Assembly: GCA_002633005.1 (NCBI GenBank)
Contig: NMRA01000051.1
Coordinates: forward strand, 1,039,298-1,103,297
From: Phoronis australis
Taxonomy: Eukaryota > Phoronida > Phoronidae
DNA: 64,000 nucleotides
Direction: 5' to 3'
The notes under the pieces were generated by a model. The model was not told where the DNA came from. It saw only the letters and a program-made list of their open reading frames with translations, and did no database searches. Shown in pieces: positions 12,929 through 24,460 of the stretch. Position numbers and translations under genes: made by a program. The first letter of the stretch is position 1. Every line of letters begins with the position of its first letter.

Positions 12929-15900
12929 GTGGGTGTACTGATGGTTATTGATTTTGTATGCTTTAGCAGGAGTCATAGTGTAGTGCAAATTCTGTGTACT
13001 GTTTTTATCTTGTAAAAATTTCAGAATTGTGGATGTAAGGTGAAATAAATTCTTTTTTCGCAATGTGTGGCGGAAATTAAATCTTGGATATGACCATTGA
13101 CGAAGACATTAACAAGACCCTTAAACTGTTTCATGAAAGCCTCCATTGAACTGAATATGGTGTTGGTGTTTTTATCTTGAAGGTATTCAGGCTTTTTAGG
13201 ATGGTGTTTTATTTTCAGTTTGTAAATAAAATAAGAATGCTCAGGTTCAACGTTGATCTCTTTCTAGACACGGCCATGGCCATCAACACGGCTATGTATG
13301 AACAGAACGGTCTGTGTGGCTATGTACTGAAGCCCAGGGTCATGTGGGACAAGGTGCATGTCATGTACACGCGATTCAACCCATGGGACAAGGAGTTTGA
13401 TGGACTGCACTCCACTTCACTCACTGTCAGTGTAAGTTCACCATTAGGATGCAGAGTGACTACGCGCATGTATGTGTATGTGTTTTGATAAAATTGGATA
13501 TTAACTGTTGGGCCAAAAAAGCAGAGTTGGTTCTGGTCTCTACCCGACTGATTTTAAGATCTGTGTAAAAAGACGCCTGCCCCATGAATTTCAGCCAAGC
13601 AGTCGTGCAGGTTTTTTTGAAAGCACCACAAAGGCATGCAAGCAGTGTTTGAAATGCCATGATTTGCCGAACGTTGAGTAAAAATTTTTTAAAATTCAAA
13701 TCAGCATCATTTTTGCTTACTACATGTGGATTTTCTTTTTTTTTGAAAAAATGAGCAAGTTAATAAAATACTGTACCATTTACTGCATTTTTCATTTATG
13801 TTTTTTCATATTCTTTTTATAACACAATTGCACTGTGATCGACTGGAAACGTGTCAAGTGGATAAGTTTTATGCAACCAGCCAAGGTAAAGCTTTAACAA
13901 TATTCATGCATGTATTTTTCATCTGCAGGTGATCTCCGGCCAGTTCCTGTGTCAACAGAATCCTCAAGGTAACTCCATGGTGGAGGTCGAAGTCATCGGT
14001 ATCCCCGTGGACTGTGCCAAGGTTAAGACGAAGGTCGTCAATCGTAACACACTGAACCCCATCTGGAATGACACGTTTACATTCCCAGTCATGTTTCGTG
14101 ACCTGGCCTTCCTGCGCTTCACAGTGACTGATGTCACTACCAGTCACATGCTGGCACAAAGGGTTATAGCACTGAACTGTATCAAGCCAGGTAAGTTGGC
14201 AAAGGGTTTGACTTCTGGAAGGAGATGACAGAGAGGCTGTGTGGGTTAAAGCCAAGAGCGCCTCTCTGAATTGACATGGAGATGTCTGGTTTAATTTGTC
14301 TGTCTCATGGTCCAGGGTCTTGCAGTTGTCGAAGAACACCGGCAGAGAGTGGTACCCAGTCAGTCTTCAATCCCCAGTAGAAGGAGTCAAGGGGCTCTGC
14401 ACTATCGGGAAATTTTATGTTCTAGAAATCATCATTTATAAGGTTTCACATCTAATTAATATTCATCTGTATGGATAATATTGTACATCGTTGAACTAAG
14501 CCTTTCTCCCTGGTACAACCTGCCTCAAATATCCTCAGGGTGATAAGATTCTATTTCTGTTACCAATAAGAGTTTCAAAAACCTCCAGTGACTCAAAAGG
14601 CTCCTTAGTTTATTGGTGTTGGCTTGCCTTAAAATTGCGAATTTAAAAATGGCACATGTACGCATTTCTTGTGACTTGAATTTCTGACGAATTCAGCAAA
14701 ACCTCCAAGACCAAATGAGCATGGTAATCTTTTAAACCTCAATCTTAGTGCATCAGTGAAGAATTTAGCAATGACAGCCAAACGACAGTAAATGCCACTT
14801 TAAGTTTGTATCATTTTGTTCTGTTATGAAGGAAAAGTTAGTTTGTTGAAATCAATCAGGGGATCTTTAAGTTTTCTATAAACTATAACGTAGAAAATAA
14901 ATCTGAAACTAAATAAGGCGATCCAGATCCTCCCAAGGATACTATTGTTTCACGAAACTGAAATAAAGTGTTTGATTTTACTTTATATCTGTTTCTGTTG
15001 ACAATTATTAGGACGTTATTACATCCAAAAATTTCAGTTGATCCATTCTTGTTGTTTTATTTACCTATTTATATTCTATAAACTATAAAAGTTTTGTTAT
15101 ATAGACAAGAACATATTAATTCAGTTGGATTATAACAATCCCTGTAGTTAACAGCAAACCACTCTTTTTATTTGTTGTTGATTTTTTGTAATGTTTTTAG
15201 AAAGTTCCAGTGTTGGTAACTGTTCAAGTTGATGTATAAGTAAAAGTATTGATGATAATAATACAAAGAGAACCATAGAATCATGAACTAAATATTTCTT
15301 GTAACTTCCATTTACCTTAGGTTACCGCCATCTACAGCTGCGCTCGCCTTCCAACCAGCGGTTGCCATTGGCGACACTTTTCATCTTCACCAAGCAACAG
15401 GAAGAAGTGATCGAGTTGAACTGCAGCAGTTCAGACAGTCCGGACGGGGGTTCTGTGTCTAGGAGAGTACAGTCACTGTTTGGCAAACTGAAGGACCCCC
15501 GGGATGGAGAGCATGCCAGCAACAAGGAGGTGGGTGGACTTGGGGTTAGTGGGATCTGTAGTCACCAGTCGGAATAGTCCATGTCTGGGGGGGGCAGTAG
15601 ACCTTGGCAATTTTTGAAATACGGGGGAAATGAGAGCATCACTGGCATGTAAGTTACTAGTAATTGTATGGACGATGAGTCAAGTGACCGGGAACCAAAA
15701 GGGTCTGTAGAAATAGTCCACTTCTAGAGGGTACAGCATTTGGTCCCAGACAGAGGGTTCAACTTTTCTCATAATCCGGTCCAGACCTTCTCAACATCTT
15801 ATTGTTGTATTAAAATATTTATGAATGACTGCAATTTTTTTCTTGCTGGAGATGAGTGGAGAAAGTGTTTATTAAATGCATTTTAAGCGAGGGATACAAA

Positions 15901-18900
15901 ATATACTTAACCTGAAGCAATGAAGTGAGCAACCTAATGTCTTGCTATGTTTCTGGGGATTGGTCTCATGTCCTTATGTTAAAGTATGGATCTTTTTTCG
16001 ATATCCTATTCAATCAAGTTTCGTTTATTTCACCAGCTGCTGAATGTTCCACCTGTGAGACTACAACGGCGTATGTTCTTCATCAGTGTATTTGGAGTTA
16101 CCTCCCATGACGAATACACCATACTGAAGGTAACTCAGGAGAGTACAGTGTCTGAAGTCATCAGTCAGGTAAGTGTCTGTAATGTGCTGATATCGGTCAC
16201 TTGCATTTGCTATACCTTAATCCGTTTTTATTAATTAAAATACCGAGATGAAACTCAATTTGAGACATCGTCAAATTACTTTAATTCTCATTTTGTAATT
16301 AGTAATTATTATGTCATAGAATTTGGCTTTCTATGATGCTGTGTGGATATGAATGATTGAGGGGTGATGGTGAGGATTTGAGGAGATGTTGGCTACACTC
16401 ATTACCATACTCTTGTACAGAGCAACCCGTTCTCAATCACTATCTTATGGGAGTTAATATGCCTATATGACATCACATTTCTCCAATATTTGTTTGTTCA
16501 AGGTGTACTCAGTTGCAGTCATAAGATGTGTTAAAATCAAGGCGCTCAATCTGTAAAGATTATACAGGCAGAAGCTGTCTGGATACAAAAGAAACGATCA
16601 TGATTCTTTAATTATTCGTATCAGTATACAAAAGTTAGTCTGTGTTGCATGTATTTAATCATCCGCATCAGTATTTGCACTTGTATGAAAACCAAATGTA
16701 ACCATCAATTGAGCCAACACTAAGATTTCTGTAAGTTCACCGAAACATCAGACTTTCGTATAGTTATATTCTCAAATGTGAATCACAGCCTGGGGTCTAA
16801 TCTGGTTACTTAAAATCGAGTTCGAAATTATTTTTAGCATTTTCTATTCCATTCTTGTGCAAACTCAAGACAAGTGTCTACTATTTGATATTCGAGTATA
16901 TGATGGCTTACATCGATAATTGTCTTGTAATCCTAGTTTTCACATGATGACTCCAGCATTAAGGCTTAAAGTTCGAGTCTGAGTCAAATTTTCGAGGTTT
17001 TACTTGAAATCTTGAGGTTTTATTTGACTTTGTAGTTCGAATGTTATGATCAAGTGCGATCTTGGACTAGAAACTCGTAATGCTTAAACCATAAATGTAT
17101 GTACAACTAGCCACTTATCTTGAATCCGCACAACGTAGAACAATAATTTCGAATTCGATTTCTAATGCAAAGATTAGACCTAGGTCCCAGATTATCTAAA
17201 ATATCGTGTTTCCTTTGTATTTGATGCTACTGTATGAATTTGTAGTAGCAGCAACACAACATGTATATGTTTCAGGCACTGGTCAAGGCTGGCCGTGCTG
17301 ACGAGAAGGTGTTTGACTATGTTCTGATGGAGGAAGTACAGCCAAGTTGGGAGAAGAAAGACAAGGATAAGTCTGGGAATCAGAGAATCCTGGAGATGAG
17401 TGAGAGGGTGTTGGCTTGTCAGTGTCGCTGGGTGGGCAGTGGCAAGTTTGTGCTGAAGAAAAAGGGAAATGTAAGTGAATAGTATAGTTATACCACTGCT
17501 GTACCCTTTGGTTGTAGTGAGGTGGGGTGATGGATTAAGCTAAATGTGCTCTGGAAATTCCTTGCATGGGGGTATTGAGGCCTTTTAAAGTGTTGTCTAT
17601 TTCTGCCGCATTTACACGAGAGACAGCTGACATGCCGCAACTAACATGGAACAGCTGATGGAGTAAAAGTGTGTGTGTAAACACGACTGACATGGAACAA
17701 GTGACACCGCGGCGGCCAGTTTTTGACACTGCTTTGATAGGTAGAGTGAGTTGGCACTCCATCAGTTGCTCCAGTTTCTACTGCACGTCTAAACACAACT
17801 GGAAAGGGATCATGTTTCAAATAACGCACTTGTGCAATTGTGTATATTGGGGTGATCAGCTGGCAGTCCACGTGTTTTGGACATTTACTATTGTTTATGT
17901 GAGCATGCGCACACAGTCTTCATGTAAGTGACTCATGCTGATCCAGATTGCGATCTAATGTTGTGTAAATGTGACTAAAGTGGAGCAAGCCGCGGTGTGA
18001 CAACTGACATGGTGACAACTGTCTCTCGTGTAAAATCGGCTTATGGTAATTGTTCACTTTATTTTGCACACAAATCATGGTCAAAATTATAATTGTTCTA
18101 TTTTTTCAAATGTTTATTACCTCACGGCAAATAATGGAAACTTGATTGTAAGCTAACAGGATAAATTTTTCGTAATCTCGATTTTTGTTGAGAAATTTGA
18201 GGAAACTAAATTCACTTGTGTACCGTATTGTGTGCTAAATAGGTGAAAAATATCTGTACTCACAAATTGTCTTTTGTTAGAGCTGGCTATATAATTAGGT
18301 GGATTTATGGGGGCCATGCCCCCTCCCCCTTAAACGCACCAAAAACGCATCAGCTTTCAATTTTTAGTATTGACTACAACATCCTGTCTTCAAACATTCT
18401 ACTTTTTGGGCTCGCCATGCAGAATTCTCCCAGTGGTCTGTGTCAACTTCAGCCTCAGACACCGTACTGCTCTCCCTGAAGTACGTGTAACCTGACACTG
18501 TCCTTAACATTGGTCTATTTTCTATCATAGTATTGTATCGTCAGTTCTTCCGTAGTCAGGGAGTCACTCAGTCTGATATAACTTACCAAGACAGTTGAGC
18601 CAGCAATCCTTTTGCAGTTAGCAGTTTTAGACTAGTTTGTAACTCCATTTGATATCCATCCATTTCTCTACAGCTAACTCTGAATCATCCACACCACCTG
18701 GTGTTTGAATAGCACAAACCATTAAAAAGTTTACTTATGATTGCTTATTTTCATTTAGGGATTGAGGTACAGAGATGGTAGTTAGTGATGTCATTAGCTG
18801 TCTGTACCCTTAAAGCAAAAGACTTGTTTGTGACTGTATAACTTTTTGTTGAGTCTAGATTTCTATTCTTGTTGGTGTACATAACCCTATGAATTTGGAA

Positions 18901-21900
18901 ATAGTTCAAGTAACGTGTTCAATTGCAGTATTTTGAGAATAGTCAGCTTTCATTAATCCGTTTCCCTAAACTCTGTAGGACCCTAGTACACGAGCTTGGA
19001 TGACAAGTATGATGACCAGAGAGAGTGTGAGGGTGAGTTGTCTCAGTTTACGTTTGCTTAGTTTTTATGGGACTGCATGTCGTCATTTTTTCCTCGTGTC
19101 CGGTTAGCCGGGTGTCCAATTGATATCTTAAAAACCCGTAGTCGGGTTTTGATGAAATTTGGCACGAGAGCATCACTAGAACGGTTCAATTGGCCCCACC
19201 CCTGGAGTTTGGGGGCTTGGCTTTTTCAGTATTTTGGAAAGAGGACTTAGTGATCATATCTAAAGAATGGATTGACGGATTTTAAAGAAACTTGACGCAC
19301 AGGTATATGATATCAATGCAAAGACGTCATTAAATTTTTGGAGGGATTCGACCACTACAGCACTTCGTAGTGACAAGGAGCTTTTCAAGTGTTGTTTAGG
19401 GGAATGAAATTTAGAGCACCAATTGACGTATTTCAATGAAACTTGACATAGGCGTATCATGTGAATGAGCCGACACCATTTGGTTTTCGGGCGAATGCAA
19501 CTACTGCAGCATCTCCAAGTGGCCATTTTGTGTGACTGTTTCAGAATTATGTGTTAGAAATGTTTAAAGGATTTTAATGAAAGTTGACTATGAGGTATGT
19601 GATGCCAATGCACCCGGATACCATTAAATTGTTGGGTGGATCGAATGATTCCAGTACCTCCTAGTGGTCGTTTTGTTTTCGACAAGGGGGTTTTGTATTT
19701 TGTGGGGAAGAGTGTGTCCTTGATGATACCTAGAGAGCTGATTGATGAAACTTCATACAGAGGTATATGATGCCAATGCTAGCACCATTTTATTTTTGGG
19801 TGGACTCAACCACTGAACCACCTCCTTGTTTTCTACAAGGGCTTTTCAAGTGTTGTGTGTGGGAAGAGCAATTCCTGGGCAATATCTAAAGAACCAATTG
19901 ACGGACGTTAATGAAACTTGACACAGACGTGTGATGACAGTGTGGCAGACCATTTGTTTTTGGAGTGATATGACCACTGCAGCATCGTGACCAGCTTCTT
20001 TCCACGTGTTTTCGGGAGAAGAATGTTTTCAAATGATATCTAGAGAACCTATCGGCGGATTTCAGTTATTGCATAGATGTATATGATGACTGCATGTGCG
20101 CTTGCAGCATTTGATTTGCGGCCGTATTTGACTACTGTAGTGCCTCCTAGTGGCCATTTTGTTCTTGACAAGAGATTTTTTAAGTGTTGTTTGGGGGAAG
20201 AGCATTTCCAGATGGTATCTAAAGAAGTGATTGACGGATTTCAATGAAACTTCACACAAAGGTATATGATAATGCGCCGACACCATTTGATCTCTGGCAG
20301 ATTCGACTACTGCAGCACCTCCTAGTGGCTCCTAGAAAGTAACGCATCGTTTGTGATGCACCGTGGTCGCATGTCAACCCCCTCAGCGTTGATCTTATTG
20401 TAGTATATCTGGCATTTTTAAACCTTTTCCTGCCGAGCAACAACTTGATTGAAAAATGCAAACAAATATGACATATCTCTTCAAATTAGCACCAGGAAAG
20501 TCTGAAATTTGAAGAAAGGTTCATATCACCTCTTTGTCATATGTTCTGTCCGTCTTTAATATTGGGTTGAAAAGTCATTCCTGGCTTGGCTATTTAAAAT
20601 CCATAGGGGGTAATCACAACAGTTACCTTCTCTGAGCCAGGAACATAAACCCAGTGTTAAGCTGTATTTGCATACAGAGGCCAACTGAGACAGTTGTATG
20701 TCATGACTAAGAGTAGGGTTCACAAAGAGCTACTTTCACTGACCTTGAATATCAATTTGAAATTATTGTCTATTCCCAGTGAAGGACACCCATGATTTAG
20801 AATTGTCTCTCAAAATTCTTATAGCCACGATATGGTAGTTACCCCTTCCAAGCCCAAAGTGATTGCAACCCGTAAATACCATGCAGAATGGCATTACACC
20901 TGCAACAACTCGATAGTAGCATATTTACAAGATTGATTTCTCCATAACTTTTCACTTTAAACATATTTCTAATTCTACTGTAAAGCTGAAACCAACTGCT
21001 CGCCTCGTGGAGAATGGTCATTATTGCGTCACATTACTGAACTATTCAAAAACAGGTCACTACATGTTTTTGAATTTAGTCAGGGTTTTTTAATGGAAAT
21101 CCCTGAGGGCCATTTTCGAATATCCAGGGCTGGTTAACCCCAGTCACATCCATGATTTTAAGACGTGTTTCTTTACCTGTTGATGGTTAGGATTTCATTA
21201 GTTATTAAAAAACTCCTATTTAGGTAAGGAAAGTTTTGAGACCAATTTTATGAGAGTAAAAAGTCTAATTTGATTGTCGTCCTTTAGTCACAGACCTAAA
21301 CAAGGCGAAATACAGGTTTAAGTTCCAGAAAGTAACCTATATCAACCTTTTAGAACTTTGTTTCAGTTTCTTCTGATGAGTTAAAGATGATTGAAAACTG
21401 TTGTGACTTAATTATTTCAGCGTCGAGATGACTCCAGTCTAACGTCANTTGAGCATGAGCCGAGCGCGTCTCAGCCAAGGTGGATAAATACGGTCTAGTT
21501 CAATTTTCCATACCCCGCCGTTTACCTTAAACACCGGGGTTAGAACCAATTTTATTTAGTGGGAATGTTCATAGCATGCTGAGGGCCATTTTCGAATATC
21601 CAGGGCTGGTTAACCCCAGTCACATCCATGATTTTAAGACGTGTTTCTTTACCTGTTGAGGGTTAGGATTTCATTAGTTATTAAAAAACTCCTATTTAGG
21701 TAAGGAAAGTTTTGAGACCAATTTTATGAGAGTAAAAAGTCTAATTTGATTTTCGTCCTTTAGTCACAGACCTAAACAAGGCGAAATACAGGTTTAAGTT
21801 CCAGAAAGTAACCTATATCAACCTTTTAGAACTTTGTTTCAGTTTCTTCTGATGAGTTAAAGATGATTGAAAACTGTTGTGACTTAATTATTTCAGCGTC

Positions 21901-23907
21901 GAGATGACTCCAGTCTAACGTCAGGAGAGGCCCTCAGTGAATGGCAGAGTGAAGAGCAAGCGTTCCTAGTGTGTGTACATAATGTGTCTCTGGAACAGCC
22001 CTACACCATATTTAAAGGTATAGTCCTTGGTAGTGTGTGTACAGGAGTACAACATATGTTATCCATCTGTAAAGTTATCCTTATGTGGATCAGCCATACA
22101 CCATAGTTAAGGATATAGTCCTTCCGAGTGTGTGTTCATAATATGTTGCTGGAACAACTCCAATAGCCTGTTAATAGACAACATAGCTTTGTAGAACTAA
22201 AATCTTGTTTGAACGCATAGCAAAGCAATGCACCAAGTCGAGACTGCTCCCACCCCTAATACTAAGACATATCTTGACCTCACAGTCTAAAGAGAGGGAC
22301 ACATTACTATGTTCATGCTCAGTGTTGTGCTAATATGAAAAAGATTCGAAGACACGGATATCTTTTGAATATTAGTTGCTGGGGAGCAGCTAAGTCTCGC
22401 AAGTTCTAGAAGCATCGTTAACCTCTTTCCTTACTCCTCCACAGCTCCTACAACCAGCACTGCTCAGGACATCATAACTCATGCCATGGTGAAGGCACGG
22501 CGACCCGAGGACCCAAGGTCGTACGTGCTGGTCGAGGAGTTACAGGAGATGGACACATCTGGGGATGGGAGGGGGAACAGCGTGAGGCGTAAGGGGAGCA
22601 GTAGGCAGGAGTGCAGGGTCCTGGGCGACACGGAGAACGTGTACGAGGCGCAGAGGCAGTGGAATGTGACTGGCAGGTTCATCCTGGTGGAGAGGTCAGA
22701 AGCAGAGGTGAGAGATGTGGGCTGTTTATGTCATGATGAGGGAGCGAATGAGATATCATAGTGAAAATATCTGAGAACTGGACCGGCTTTGCTAGAGTCT
22801 TGTATTGGTAATACTGCACGAAAAAATGATTGTAGGAATGACTTTTTCTGACATTGTTCGGATTTTACCGTAATGGTTTTTGTTTCACACTAACTTTTAT
22901 ATTTTAGAGAAACAAGAAGTTGTGCATGTCTTCCAAGTCACCAGTATCAAAAGTCAACTTTGCTCTCAAGTTGAGCAAGCTTCGCATGGATCGCAGTAAA
23001 AGTCTGAACAGGTTTCCACAAAATGGAGTTGAAAACAAGGGTGAGCATCTTTGTACGCGCTTTGTGTGGTGTTTGGACTCTTGGGTTTCCTTCACATAAC
23101 AAATGGATTGCTTGGTTGTTATTATTTCTCATGTCTGTATTTTTGGTTGAGTAACATCATAATCAGTTTTGGTTGGCTCTTTGTTTGCAAGAGGTGTCTA
23201 CCCTGTCTTTCACGGAGTGGTTGAGGGTTGCAGGTCCTTTGAAACACATAGTTTACCCATTGTTGAAGTTTTGCCTTCAGATGTCATCATGACACTCATT
23301 ACGGGCATGGCTATTCAAAACTCATAGGGGGTAATAAAACAATTATCTTCTCAGCCAGGACCATGAACCCTTTGTTACAATGTGTTTACTTGCATAGGCC
23401 AACTGGTGCAGTTATATGACTAAGAGCAGGATTCTCAAGGAACTACTTTCACTGACCTTGCATGTCAATTTGAAAAGGTCTATTGTGTGTGAAGAACATC
23501 CATTGATTTACAAGCGTCCACAAATACTAGGCCACTAGTTGTCTTATATTTTTCCCATCTGGTACCATCATCTATTGAGTCAGTAAAACTGAATAAATGG
23601 CCGCCATCTTGAGTAAGCTTCCTGTTTCTCTGTCACAATAACAGACTTAAACGTACTACCTATTATTAAATTCAGAAATGGAATGTGCTTTCTCAGCTGT
23701 ACTGACTTACAGTACATAACACACGAGCGTCTAAATCTGCATTTACTTGTTTCAGAGGACAATCGGCCACGGCCTAAGACATTCCCACAAGTGGATGTTA
23801 CACAGCAGGATGTTGAAAACGGTGAAACACTGAACACTCCTAGCGAAGCTCTTCAGTCGCGATCTGTGTTCAGCAGGCTATCTCACAAGTTCAAGTGGGG
23901 AAAGTGA
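12817..23907 (+). CDS. PLCE1: Phospholipase C epsilon, C-terminal 598 residues (11 exons)
   Basis: Eleven exons join in frame: 12817-12928, 13268-13431, 13929-14190, 15321-15529, 16037-16168, 17276-17470, 18979-19032, 21897-22017, 22445-22707, 22908-23040 and 23756-23907. They total 1797 coding bases and end in TGA. Domains in order: end of the Y half of the catalytic barrel ([33 protein letters not shown]), a C2 domain ([13 protein letters not shown]), Ras-association domain 1, a linker, and Ras-association domain 2 ([20 protein letters not shown]). A C2 followed by two RA domains is unique to PLC epsilon, which hydrolyses PIP2 to IP3 and diacylglycerol and is controlled by Ras, Rap and Rho GTPases. 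The RasGEF (CDC25), PH, EF-hand and X-box parts are not in this window, so the gene is cut on its 5' side. Introns of 0.3-2.9 kb carry several repeats listed separately; those without an entry hold nothing I recognise. Confidence 0.95.
13268..13431 (+). CDS. PLCE1: PLC epsilon exon: end of catalytic barrel
   Basis: Acceptor TTTCTAG|AC, donor AGT|GTAAGT. Encodes the C-terminal barrel strand and helix with the family signature [10 protein letters not shown], followed by the linker into C2. It ends in phase 0. Confidence 0.93.
13929..14190 (+). CDS. PLCE1: PLC epsilon exon: C2 domain
   Basis: Acceptor ATCTGCAG|GT, donor CCAG|GTAAGT (phase 1). Encodes most of a C2 beta-sandwich: [38 protein letters not shown]. 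As usual for PLC epsilon, the Asp cluster that binds calcium in other C2 domains is not obvious. Confidence 0.93.
14191..15320 (+). other. PLC epsilon intron, 1.1 kb
   Basis: AT-rich phase-1 intron. I see no repeat or exon in it. Confidence 0.7.
15321..15529 (+). CDS. PLCE1: PLC epsilon exon: end of C2 and linker
   Basis: Acceptor ACCTTAG|GT, donor GAG|GTGGGT (phase 0). Encodes [10 protein letters not shown], the last C2 strand (LATLFIFTK), then a polar Ser/Asp-rich linker leading to the first Ras-association domain. Vertebrate PLC epsilon has a comparable GYRHLQLRN segment. Confidence 0.92.
16037..16168 (+). CDS. PLCE1: PLC epsilon exon: Ras-association domain 1, first half
   Basis: Acceptor TTCACCAG|CT, donor CAG|GTAAGT, 44 codons, phase 0 at both ends. 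Encodes the first beta strands of the ubiquitin-like RA1 fold ([20 protein letters not shown]) and the start of its helix. Confidence 0.88.
17276..17470 (+). CDS. PLCE1: PLC epsilon exon: Ras-association domain 1, second half
   Basis: Acceptor TGTTTCAG|GC, donor AAT|GTAAGT, 65 codons, phase 0. Contains the strands FDYVLMEEV and [19 protein letters not shown]. The pattern (Y-V-L-M-E-E-V, then W..SGKF.L) matches RA domains of PLC epsilon. Confidence 0.9.
17605..18040. mobile_element. MITE-like element in PLC epsilon intron
   Basis: The left end GCCGCATTTACACGAGAGAC and the right end, read on the minus strand as GCCGATTTTACACGAGAGAC, are near-identical inverted repeats. They continue as AGCTGACATG / AGTTGTCACCATG. 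Inside are further GTAAACAC-GACTG words in both orientations. The element is about 436 bp and non-coding. No target-site duplication is evident, so the superfamily is unassigned. Confidence 0.62.
18979..19032 (+). CDS. PLCE1: PLC epsilon micro-exon between the RA domains
   Basis: Acceptor ACTCTGTAG|GA, donor AGG|GTGAGT, only 18 codons, phase 0 on both sides, encoding a Met/Arg-rich linker ([18 protein letters not shown]). It fits the reading frame of its neighbours. Because it is phase 0-0, skipping it would keep the frame, so alternative splicing is possible. Confidence 0.78.
19110..20332. repeat. Diverged tandem array, unit about 165 bp, in a PLC epsilon intron
   Basis: A unit containing AT(T)GACGGATTTCAATGAAA, CTTGACACAGAGGTATATG, TGCAGCACCTCCTAGTGG and GGCTTTTCAAGTGTTG recurs about seven times. 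The GAAACTTGAC-type word lies near 19290, 19436, 19577, 19746, 19911, 20080 and 20245, so spacing is 140-170 bp. Copies differ widely from one another, which implies age. It has no long open frame. Related, older copies lie at 5.4-6.6 kb. Confidence 0.75.
20570..20800 (+). repeat. Interspersed repeat, copy 1 of 2
   Basis: A segment of about 220 bp (CATAGGGGGTAAT, GAGCCAGGAAC, GAGCTACTTTCACTGACCTT) recurs in the same orientation at about 23295-23515 in another intron of the same gene, with substitutions and small indels. The family is not identified. Confidence 0.65.
21103..21447 (+). repeat. 345-bp duplication of an intron-exon junction, copy 1
   Basis: This segment is nearly identical to 21579-21923 (I see two mismatches). 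It includes the acceptor and first 27 bases of the RA2 exon, then stops at a single N (21448). The copy is truncated and cannot code. An assembly join of two alleles or reads is the simplest reading; a real tandem duplication is the alternative. Confidence 0.85.
21897..22017 (+). CDS. PLCE1: PLC epsilon exon: Ras-association domain 2, first half
   Basis: Acceptor ATTTCAG|CG, donor AAAG|GTATAG (phase 1). After an acidic linker it encodes [18 protein letters not shown], the first two strands of RA2. The Lys in TIFKAP sits where human RA2 carries lysines needed to bind Ras-GTP (from memory). The first 27 bases occur a second time at 21421-21447. Confidence 0.92.
22445..22707 (+). CDS. PLCE1: PLC epsilon exon: Ras-association domain 2, second half
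   Basis: Acceptor TCCACAG|CT, donor GAG|GTGAGA (phase 0). Encodes [17 protein letters not shown] (the RA helix), [10 protein letters not shown], and the last strands ([12 protein letters not shown]). The RDDSS[10 protein letters not shown] span matches the RA2 fold of PLC epsilon. Confidence 0.93.
22908..23040 (+). CDS. PLCE1: PLC epsilon exon: C-terminal basic segment
   Basis: Acceptor TATTTTAG|AG, donor AAGG|GTGAGC (phase 1). Encodes a Lys/Ser-rich stretch ([18 protein letters not shown]) with no folded domain. Vertebrate PLC epsilon also ends in a basic, Ser-rich tail after RA2. Confidence 0.85.
23295..23515 (+). repeat. Interspersed repeat, copy 2 of 2
   Basis: Same orientation and wording as the copy at 20570-20800 (CATAGGGGGTAATA, CAGCCAGGACCATGAACCC, GAACTACTTTCACTGACCTT). 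It is imperfect, so the copies are not very recent. Confidence 0.65.
23756..23907 (+). CDS. PLCE1: PLC epsilon last exon, with stop codon
   Basis: Acceptor TTGTTTCAG|AG. Encodes a polar tail ending [12 protein letters not shown] and TGA at 23905-23907. The DNA around this stop codon is the first unit of a degenerate tandem repeat that runs on into the 3' untranslated region. Confidence 0.87.
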
Positions 23908-24460
23908 ACGCTCTCACCTGTTGGGGGATATTACACAGTTGGAGGCGGAACCTAGTGGTGTGCCATGTGCTCTAGGTGTCTCTCTCGTCATGATCAGCAT
24001 TGTTCTGCTGGAGGTGTTCTTCAGGGTTGTGTCGTGGACACTAGGTGGCGCCCATGTCATGAATGATATTCATCAAACAGTTGCACTAATTCTGGTGGAG
24101 AAAGTAAACCTAAAAGAACTCATAGATATGATGTGAAACAGCTGGCATTTGGTCCCAGTTGTGCATGATTATTCACGCGGCTGTCACACAAGTTAAAGTG
24201 AGGAGAAATTGAAACCTTTCCTTGTGTGAGCATTGCACAGCTAGAGGTAATCTAACTTGCACGCCAGGTGGTCTCCTAGTCATGATCCATTTCCACCTTG
24301 CCGGAGCACAAGTTCAAATGGGAATTGAATCCTCCTGTTGTATTTTGATGCAGCTGGACATTGTCCCCGGCAATCCACCCTGCTCACTATGGCTCTGTTG
24401 TCATGATTGCTGTCATACTGTTGTTGTACAAGTTCAAGTACAGGAAGTAAACCTCTGTTG
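23885..24460 (+). repeat. Degenerate ~120-bp tandem repeat spanning the PLC epsilon stop codon
   Basis: Words like CACAAGTTCAAGTGGGGAAA recur near 23888, 24189, 24308 and 24429. Each is followed by a related segment (CACAGTTGGAGG / CACAGCTAGAGG / GCAGCTGGAC, then GTCATGATC / GTCATGATT). A partial unit lies near 24005-24110. The first unit overlaps the last codons, so part of the C-terminus is repeat-derived or the repeat grew from the exon. Confidence 0.6.

Noticed and set aside
13869-14339. 156-codon minus-strand frame
   Set aside because: It is the shadow of the PLC epsilon C2 exon on the other strand.
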